From: Cylindrodendrum hubeiense
Lineage: Eukaryota > Ascomycota > Sordariomycetes > Hypocreales > Nectriaceae
Assembly: GCA_014621425.1 (NCBI GenBank)
Contig: JAANBB010000521.1
Span: 1 to 24,978, forward strand
DNA length: 24,978 nt
Reading direction: 5' to 3'
Program-made: the position numbers and the translations under genes
The notes under the pieces: model-generated
What the model saw: only the letters and a program-made list of their open reading frames with translations
Database searches by the model: none
What the model was told of the DNA's origin: nothing
Part shown: piece by piece, positions 19,142 to 24,978 of the stretch
How the letters are laid out: every line of letters starts with the position of its first letter
How positions within the stretch are numbered: the stretch's first letter is position 1

Positions 19142-20884
19142 ATGCGTCAATCTTCGCGCGCCGTTGTCGTTGCTCTGGCAGCTTCGGCAAACGCCGCAAC
19201 CCTCGCTGATGTGTGCAAGGTCTCCAACGTGCAGTCTGCCATGCCTTCCAACGGCACTCTGCTCGGCATTGACCTGCTCCCCTCGACTGTCACCGCCAGC
19301 GCTGTGTACAACGCAACTTCTGGCATGGGCAGCACCACCGCTTACAACTACTGCAACGTCACTTTCTCTTACACCCATACCGGCAAGGGCGATGAGGTTG
19401 TCGTCAAGTACGCCTTCCTGCCCCCTTCTGAGTTCAAGAACCGCTTCTACGTTGCTGGTGGAGGAGGTTACTCTCTCTCCAGTGACGCAACTGGCGGTCT
19501 GGGCTACGGTGCTGCTAGCGGTGCCACCGATGCTGGTTACGACGCCTTCAACTACAGCTATGACGAGGTTGTCCTTTATGGAAATGGATCCATCAACTGG
19601 GACGCCACTTACATGTTTGGTTACCAAGCACTTGGCGAGATGACCCAGGTTGGCAAGGCCATTACCAGGGGCTTTTACAGCATGGGTACCGACGACAAGC
19701 TCTACACTTACTACGAGGGATGCTCCGACGGTGGACGTGAGGGCATGAGCCAGGTCCAGCGCTGGGGTGATGAGTACGATGGTGTCGTCGTCGGTGCTCC
19801 GGCTTTCCGTTACGCCCATCAGCAGGTCAACCACGTGTTCCCGGTCACTGTCGAGAAGACCCTGGACTACTACCCGCCCCCCTGCGAGCTTGCCAAGATC
19901 GTCAACGCCACCATTGCAGCTTGCGATCCTCTCGATGGCCGAACCGATGGCGTCGTGTCCCGAACCGATCTCTGCAAGCTCAACTTCGACCTGACCTCGA
20001 TCATCGGCGAGTCCTACTACTGCGCTGCTGAGACCAGCTCTTCCTTGGGATTCGGCTTCAACAAGCGTGCCGAAGGCAGCACCAGCAGCACCACGCCCGA
20101 GCAGAACGGAACCGTCACCGCTGAGGGAGTCGCTGTTGCCAAGGCCGTTTGGGAAGGTCTCCACAACAGCAAGGGCGAGCGAGCCTACCTCTCCTGGCAG
20201 ATTGCCTCTGAGCTTGGAGATGCCGACACCACCTACAACAACGAGACTGATGCCTGGGAGCTCAGCATTCCCTCTACTGGCGGCGAGTTCGTTACCAAGT
20301 TTGTTCAGATGGTGGATCTCGACAACCTCTCTGACCTCAACAACGTCACTTATGACACTCTAGTCGAGTGGATCAACATTGCTTTCGTCAAGTACCTCGA
20401 CAGCCTTCAAACCACCCTCCCCGATCTCACCACCTTCCAATCTTCCGGAGGTAAGATGATCCACTACCACGGTGAATCCGACTCCAGCGTTCCCGCCGCT
20501 TCATCTGTCCACTACTGGCAGTCGGTCCGTTCCATCATGTATGGCGACTTGTCGGAGAAGAAGAGCCTCAAGGCTCTCGAGGACTGGTACCAGCTGTACC
20601 TGATTCCCGGAGCCGGCCACTGTGGCGCCAACGATCTCCAGCCCGGTCCCTACCCCCTGTACAACATGGAGATTATGATTGACTGGGTTGAGAACGATGT
20701 GAAGCCCAGCCGCTTGAACACCACTGTTTCTTCTGGCGACAACGAGGGCGAGACTCAGATGCTTTGCCAGTGGCCTACCCGACCTCTCTGGAAGAGCAAG
20801 ACCAAGTTTGACTGCGTCAACCACGAGAAGTCGATTGAGAGCTGGACTTACGATTTCCCTGCCTTCAAGCTTCCCGTCTACTAG
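19142..20884 (+). CDS. Secreted tannase (tannin acyl hydrolase), tannase/feruloyl esterase family
   Basis: A single exon encodes 580 aa, close to the usual length of fungal tannases. The first in-frame ATG is 19142; the frame extends to a TTG at 19115 but no ATG. Residues 1-18 (MRQSSRAVVVALAASANA) form a signal peptide. The family's catalytic set is complete: GCSDGG at 193-198 with nucleophile Ser195, Asp447 in HGESDSSVP, and His493 in GAGHCG, with Cys194 and Cys494 placed to pair, the CS-D-HC arrangement of this family. A dibasic Lys-Arg at 308-309 (GFNKRAEGS) fits the Kex2-type cut that splits Aspergillus tannase into two disulfide-linked chains. Many N-x-S/T sites fit heavy glycosylation. 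The enzyme hydrolyses galloyl esters of plant tannins outside the cell. Codons are strongly C-ending, unlike the neighbouring NLR and GT90 genes, which suggests high expression. Confidence 0.96.
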   Translation: MRQSSRAVVVALAASANAATLADVCKVSNVQSAMPSNGTLLGIDLLPSTVTASAVYNATSGMGSTTAYNYCNVTFSYTHTGKGDEVVVKYAFLPPSEFKNRFYVAGGGGYSLSSDATGGLGYGAASGATDAGYDAFNYSYDEVVLYGNGSINWDATYMFGYQALGEMTQVGKAITRGFYSMGTDDKLYTYYEGCSDGGREGMSQVQRWGDEYDGVVVGAPAFRYAHQQVNHVFPVTVEKTLDYYPPPCELAKIVNATIAACDPLDGRTDGVVSRTDLCKLNFDLTSIIGESYYCAAETSSSLGFGFNKRAEGSTSSTTPEQNGTVTAEGVAVAKAVWEGLHNSKGERAYLSWQIASELGDADTTYNNETDAWELSIPSTGGEFVTKFVQMVDLDNLSDLNNVTYDTLVEWINIAFVKYLDSLQTTLPDLTTFQSSGGKMIHYHGESDSSVPAASSVHYWQSVRSIMYGDLSEKKSLKALEDWYQLYLIPGAGHCGANDLQPGPYPLYNMEIMIDWVENDVKPSRLNTTVSSGDNEGETQMLCQWPTRPLWKSKTKFDCVNHEKSIESWTYDFPAFKLPVY

Positions 20885-21292
20885 ACGGTCATTAGAAGCC
20901 ATTTTATAGAATAATTTTACTACACCATATTCTATAACCGATGTCTAAAACCTGAGTGATGATACCTTCTTTACCACTAGTGCTCCATGGGAACTTGATT
21001 CTAGTGACGCTTTGTTATTTCCATCACAAATCTTCTGATCCCGGGCATTATAAAGAGAATCATAAATGTAGTCAGTATTGTCCTGATCTCAGCTGAGGGC
21101 GTTTAGGACTCGAGGTATTCAGCATTGTGATATCCTAGGCCAGACAGCTAGCTACATAAAGACCAACTAATCTTAAAACCACATTTAGAAATCATCAACT
21201 CTATTGTTGATTCCCGGCACTAGATGTCACGAGTTTGCTTGAAATTCGCAGAGTTGCAATCCCTCGCCACCCATTCTGTGCCATGAGGGCAA
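20885..21292. other. Convergent 3' ends of tannase and HET genes; no gene seen
   Basis: AT-rich sequence just after the tannase stop (AGAATAATTTTAC, ATTCTATAACC) probably holds its polyadenylation site. No coding or RNA feature is visible. Confidence 0.5.
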
Positions 21293-22855
21293 TCATTTCC
21301 TACTACTCAACGGCGCCGGTATCCGTACGGGTTTCTTCATGGTCTGTGAGATAGAAACATTGTACATCCATGAGCCTCGAATGAGCTCGACCTTGCACTC
21401 TGCTGTGACTTGATTGGAAGGAAAGATCAATTTATTGCTTGGAGCGGCGGGATCCGTACTTATATAATCCAGTAACGTCACAGTATAGCTGCTATCATCC
21501 TTGGTTTGAAGATACTCCAGGCTCAGTTTACAAGTCCGCTTACTAGGCGTCATGTTGAGAACAAGACAAACGGAATTAGAACAGAGAGTCTTGAAAATGA
21601 CACGTGTGGCCACCTGTTCAGAAGTCGCACGTCCCAAATTCATTGTCATGGTCGTCGTCAGAGAGCTTCGGTGCCACACGCCAGGCGGGTGACAGCGGAT
21701 GAACTCGAGCGAGCCAAAGTGAAGCCAGCAGGCGGTGGCCACCGAATCGTCTGTTCTTGATAGTCTATTTCTCTTAGTCAGGTAAACCTTCTGCGGCCTA
21801 AACACTGCGAAATTCGGTGTGTTATTGACTGGTGTACGAGTTCGGCTGTACTGATCTTTGCGGTTGGAACTTTGCACAAGGCCGATTCCGACGGCCAAGG
21901 CAACGTCGCCTTGCGAATAGCACGAGAGCAGTCCACGCATTTGCCCTGGGTTGCTTTGCTCCTGTATGAGCGGAATATCGAGCTGGATGCCTCTGTTCGT
22001 GACAACCAGATCTCCTTGGCTGGGATGAGATTGAATCGCGGCGCAATCTTTGAAGAGACGGGGGTGTGTCGCAAGTATACCGATTGTGGACACGGATTCA
22101 GGCACGGCCGAAGAGTCCCATGCAAATATGGACTGGTCATCGTATTCTTTAAGAATTTCCTCTTGCAGCCGAATGAATGCATTCTCGCCCTCTCCATACA
22201 GCATCGTCATATTGATGCCGAAGATGCCGAGAAGACAATAGGCAATGTCTTCTAGCCGCGTCGTCTGCCGACTAGCTGCCCATGACATCTTTTGGGCAAC
22301 GCTAGCTGAGGACAGCTCGCCACCGAGAAGTGTTTCCTCATCGATTCCAGTCCTGTTGGATATTCTTGGGGCGAGCTCCTTTTTATTCCCAAGATATGTC
22401 CACTTTCGGTCAAAAAATTCGACTGATTGCGGCGCGAGCAGCTCCTGGAGGGTCCAGCCTCTGGTGAACCACCGGGAAGCCTCAAAGTCATCGCGAATTG
22501 GGTTTGGGTCATCTTCGCCACCGTGGCTCACGTCTTCGAGGTAAGCGAAACAGCACTGGGCCTGCTCGTACCAGCGGAACATGGCGTTGATGGCTTCGGA
22601 TAGCTCAGCGCTGCTTGTTTTATCAATGCAGCAGGTGTCGACCCAGGCGTATTCTAGAGGCTCAGGGAAGAATTCTATGACGGCCTGGCAGAACCCGACA
22701 ATCTTGGTCCATCCTGGCTTTTGGATCAGGTCATGGCGGTCCATGTCCTGAAGCGTAACTTCCCCATCGCCCCAGGTGTGTGATAATATAGCATATGGAG
22801 GAACGTCGCCAAGGAAGTCCTCCAATTTCAGCGTGTGGATGTTTAGTAAGCGCAT
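21293..22855 (-). CDS. HET-domain protein (heterokaryon incompatibility type)
   Basis: A single frame of 520 aa from ATG at 22855; the open frame reaches 22900 but starts there with GTG. The N-terminal 150 residues hold the HET domain motifs in order: YAILSHTWGD (21-30), YAWVDTCCIDK (69-79) and SRWFTRGWTLQELLAP (127-142). The conserved continuation LEDIAYCLLGIFGINMTMLY, then GEGENAFIRLQEEI, covers 201-234. The remaining C-terminal 280 residues have no repeat or known domain visible. HET proteins trigger programmed cell death when incompatible hyphae fuse and are often partners or targets of NLRs. A five-codon upstream ORF (ATG at 22911, TGA ending 22897) sits in the leader and might lower translation. 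No introns are needed. Confidence 0.93.
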   Translation of the reverse strand: MRLLNIHTLKLEDFLGDVPPYAILSHTWGDGEVTLQDMDRHDLIQKPGWTKIVGFCQAVIEFFPEPLEYAWVDTCCIDKTSSAELSEAINAMFRWYEQAQCCFAYLEDVSHGGEDDPNPIRDDFEASRWFTRGWTLQELLAPQSVEFFDRKWTYLGNKKELAPRISNRTGIDEETLLGGELSSASVAQKMSWAASRQTTRLEDIAYCLLGIFGINMTMLYGEGENAFIRLQEEILKEYDDQSIFAWDSSAVPESVSTIGILATHPRLFKDCAAIQSHPSQGDLVVTNRGIQLDIPLIQEQSNPGQMRGLLSCYSQGDVALAVGIGLVQSSNRKDQYSRTRTPVNNTPNFAVFRPQKVYLTKRNRLSRTDDSVATACWLHFGSLEFIRCHPPGVWHRSSLTTTMTMNLGRATSEQVATRVIFKTLCSNSVCLVLNMTPSKRTCKLSLEYLQTKDDSSYTVTLLDYISTDPAAPSNKLIFPSNQVTAECKVELIRGSWMYNVSISQTMKKPVRIPAPLSSRK

Positions 22856-23015
22856 GTTGACGCGGTACTTTTGTATCCGAAGCGTAAGTTTCGGCCTCAC
22901 AATTGCCTCATTTTAAGATCAGCTGTGCTAAGTCACGTGTTGCGTCAGCTTACGTCGGAATCGTGATACCATGAATAGGTGAAAATGAGGCTGGATAAAT
23001 TTAAATAAAGTAGTT

Positions 23016-23031
23016 TATTTATTAATAAATA
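23016..23031. repeat. 16-bp perfect AT palindrome
   Basis: TATTTATTAATAAATA is identical to its reverse complement. It lies about 160 bases upstream of the HET start, in AT-rich sequence where chance palindromes are common. Confidence 0.6.
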
Positions 23032-23335
23032 TCGAGGTACTTTAATTGTCATGCTTTTTGGATACGATACATTCATTTAAAATGGCCTTTCAATAATCAC
23101 ATGCCAAATTCCAAGATTGCGTGACACGCGTCTTGTCGCCAACATGTGTGTGAGTTATGTTACTGCTAGGTTTGATAGTGATTCAAACACTGCGATAGTG
23201 GCTTCTCTCCTCCCTCATTCATCTTATTTTACAGGCACTCATATAATCTCGAATCTATCTTCCACATTCACACGATGTCAAGAGACTGAGACCGTTTTAC
23301 ACAAAGTCAGCAATGTCATCTAAAGCTGGGTTGAC

Positions 23336-23414
23336 TACCCTGTACCACTGTTTTGCCCTTAAAATACACATGTACGCACACACTACGCCCAGGCGACCCC
23401 AGTGATACAGGGTA
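23336..23414. repeat. 15-bp inverted repeat with about 49-bp spacer
   Basis: TACCCTGTACCACTG at 23336-23350 is matched by CAGTGATACAGGGTA at 23400-23414 with one mismatch that could pair as G-U in RNA. No flanking target duplication could be seen. It may be a stem or the ends of a tiny element remnant. Confidence 0.6.
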
Positions 23415-23700
23415 TTGTGAGATACAATCTTTGACGTAGTATTTTAATGCAAGGCCATGTATCATCTGTGTGTGCGAATAACAGTGCTCAAATCTATGGG
23501 CTCCTTGTGCTCAGGGTAGCATCGGATGCAACCTAACCTACTTTGTTTCTTAACCAGTGCAATTGTTTCTGTCTCAGCATCGTATCACTCCTGGAGCCCC
23601 CTGACCTAGGCTCCCAAGCCTGTTTACGAGAGTCAAAATTTTCTTGCGACTCGTGATAGTTGAAAACTATCGAGGACCAGGTCTAAGCCTGAACCCGTTG

Positions 23701-23733
23701 TCTTGGCCTCGGTTTCTTGGCCTCGGTTTCTTG
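23701..23733. repeat. 14-nt tandem repeat, two copies plus a partial
   Basis: The unit TCTTGGCCTCGGTT occurs twice in a row, followed by a partial TCTTG. A related GGCCTCGG recurs at about 23778. It is about 100 bases beyond the 3' end of the SDR gene. Confidence 0.7.
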
Positions 23734-23825
23734 AGCTGCGCCTCAGCTCACAAGCAAATCTGCTAAACCTTCGTTTCGGCCTCGGAGAGACTTGTGATTG
23801 CATGGTGATCTTAATTAAGCTTAAG

Positions 23826-24644
23826 TTACTTCTTCAGATACTTTGCTAGCGCATTGTTGAGGACGACTTGCTGATCCTCGAACATCTTGGCCCGCTGCGA
23901 CTCCCATCCGCCTTCCTTGAGGAGATTTTCACCGGGCCCGATGGCAAACTGGTCATGACCCTCTGCCAAGCCGTCTAACATTCTATTTACAAACTCTACA
24001 ACAGGCATACCAATTTCCCCGCCGTTAACCAGGTCCGGCTGATGCTTCTCATCGTGGAGCTCGGTCTGAACGGCTGGTGGAAAAACCTCTACCATGCGCA
24101 CGTGGGCTTGGCCAGCCTCGACCAACTGCTTCCGGACGTTCATGATAAACGAGTGCAGCGCGGCCTTGGAGGCATTATAGTTTGGTGTTCGGATCATGGA
24201 CGGGATGAGACCCAACGTTGCGCTAACGTATACGAGATGAGCACTGGCCTGAGACTTGAGATGTGCCAAGAATGCGGCAGTGAGATAGACAGCCGACGTG
24301 TAATTGGTCGTCAGCTCGTCGCCAAGAACGGATAGGTCTAGGGTTTCTGGGGTTGAGAAGTCAAAGCCCCGTTGAATGCCAGAATTGATGACGACGCAGT
24401 CCAAGTCTGGGTGCTCGTGTACGATATTGGCGGCAAATTCTTTGATGTCGGCCAAGCGCGTGACGTCGAAAGTAATTGCACTGACATTGTTCGCACCGAG
24501 GGTTTGGACTAGGGCATCCAGGCGATCTTGGCGACGGCCTACGGCGATGACTTTGGTTCCGGACGCGACCAGCTTGGAGGCAAGGGTCTCCCCGATGCCT
24601 GATGTCGCACCGAGGACGAGGGCTTTCCGATAGAGCGGGGTCAT
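23826..24644 (-). CDS. Short-chain dehydrogenase/reductase (SDR), DltE-like
   Basis: From ATG at 24644 the product is 272 aa, the normal length for a classical SDR. It has the Rossmann cofactor loop LGATSGIGE at 11-19, GRR at 36-38 suiting NADP(H), VVINSGIQ at 84-91 (the NNAG position), Ser141 in YVSATLG and the active-site YNASK at 156-160. The overall look resembles the DltE-like SDR group. Substrate cannot be predicted. The frame stays open with an ATG at 24737, which would add 31 residues; those codons consist largely of short tandem repeats and lack an SDR counterpart, so they are more likely leader. No intron is needed. It ends in KYLKK. Confidence 0.9.
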   Translation of the reverse strand: MTPLYRKALVLGATSGIGETLASKLVASGTKVIAVGRRQDRLDALVQTLGANNVSAITFDVTRLADIKEFAANIVHEHPDLDCVVINSGIQRGFDFSTPETLDLSVLGDELTTNYTSAVYLTAAFLAHLKSQASAHLVYVSATLGLIPSMIRTPNYNASKAALHSFIMNVRKQLVEAGQAHVRMVEVFPPAVQTELHDEKHQPDLVNGGEIGMPVVEFVNRMLDGLAEGHDQFAIGPGENLLKEGGWESQRAKMFEDQQVVLNNALAKYLKK

Positions 24645-24978
24645 GGCGTTTGGCGTCTGGCGTCTGGGACCAGCAAGAGCCGTGGTTTCAAGAGTAAATT
24701 TAGGAGTAAATTTAGAGATGTGCGACACGTGCGACATGTGCTTCAGGAAATTTTCGGCGTAACCAGAGCGTTGTAATTAATGGACGCGGAGAGTCCGAGA
24801 GTAAGCTTTATCGCAACATCCGTGAACTCGAAGCGCCGATGCAGCGGTAGATTGGCCCGGACGGACTTTCGGACCGACCGCAGCAGCCACAGTGAGGAGT
24901 GAGCATCAGTGAGCGTGAGGTCAGCTGATGGGGCTGACAAATTTTATTGGGGGGGGATGGATTGGGGGAGATGGAAGA
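24645..24978. other. Upstream region of the SDR gene; no gene seen
   Basis: Contains short tandem repeats near 24692-24742 and G-runs at the window end (eight Gs at 24949-24956, five more shortly after). No supported coding region; the 65-codon minus frame at 24743-24940 has no recognisable content. Confidence 0.4.
24692..24715. repeat. Perfect 12-bp tandem duplication (GAGTAAATTTAG)
   Basis: Two exact head-to-tail copies. In the minus-strand frame they encode the repeated KFT(P/L) of the doubtful SDR N-terminal extension. A second near-tandem, GTGCGACAC then GTGCGACAT, follows at about 24722-24739. Confidence 0.85.

Larger units (their letters stand above)
22856..23825. other. AT-rich intergenic stretch with small repeats; no gene seen
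   Basis: The HET leader is followed by an AT-rich patch (about 22985-23060), an inverted repeat at 23336-23414 and a short tandem repeat near 23701. The only plus-strand frame of note, 23117-23323, has no recognisable content. No RNA gene was found. Confidence 0.5.

Noticed and set aside
19121..20164. 347-codon open frame on the minus strand opposite the tannase
   Set aside because: It is exactly antisense to a well-identified gene. Strong third-position bias in the tannase removes stops from the opposite strand; the translation has no recognisable domain.
24949..24970. Guanine runs at the window end as a G-quadruplex
   Set aside because: Only two long runs are visible and the sequence is cut by the window edge, so the structure cannot be supported.
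1..24978. tRNA, rRNA, CRISPR array or complete transposon
   Set aside because: No B-box with a matching A-box and acceptor stem, no 5S-like sequence, no spaced direct repeats and no transposase, reverse transcriptase or integrase motif was legible in any frame I read.

Overview
The window comes from a filamentous ascomycete (Pezizomycotina) nuclear genome. The evidence is short introns of about 47-67 nt with GTAAGT-like donors, CTAAC/CTGAC branch sites and CAG/TAG acceptors, together with gene families typical of these fungi: 7TM-RGS protein, NACHT-type STAND receptor, HET-domain protein, GT90 transferase and secreted tannase. I could not fix the genus from sequence alone.

Layout. 549-2467 (+): five-exon gene for a seven-helix membrane protein with a C-terminal RGS domain, a G-protein signalling regulator. 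3393-4010 (-): small secreted protein of unknown function. About 4540-5196 (+): decayed ankyrin-repeat gene with stops and a frameshift. 5431-5679 (-): short basic protein with a glycine-rich tail. 6501-10960 (+): eight-exon NLR-like NACHT NTPase of about 1361 aa. 10961-12595: apparently gene-free. 12596-13084 (-): weak hypothetical ORF. 13165-15390 (+): two-exon GT90/CAP10 glycosyltransferase with several N-terminal membrane helices. 15903-17077 (-): remnant of a repeat-rich, probably NLR-related gene, ending in a 52-codon ORF with one membrane helix. 17078-19141: no gene recognised. 19142-20884 (+): intact single-exon tannase with the full Cys-Ser / Asp / His-Cys catalytic set. 21293-22855 (-): HET-domain protein. 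23826-24644 (-): short-chain dehydrogenase.

Reading as a whole. The middle of the window looks like fungal accessory sequence: one complete NLR, one complete HET protein, two dead repeat-type genes and long gene-poor gaps. NLR and HET proteins are the usual parts of heterokaryon incompatibility and fungal innate immunity. Nothing shows that the genes here form one operon-like system, and fungal genes are transcribed singly. The tannase and SDR are metabolic, the RGS protein regulatory. The most interesting objects are the NLR, whose C-terminal sensor does not show clear canonical repeats, and the two pseudogenes on either side of it.
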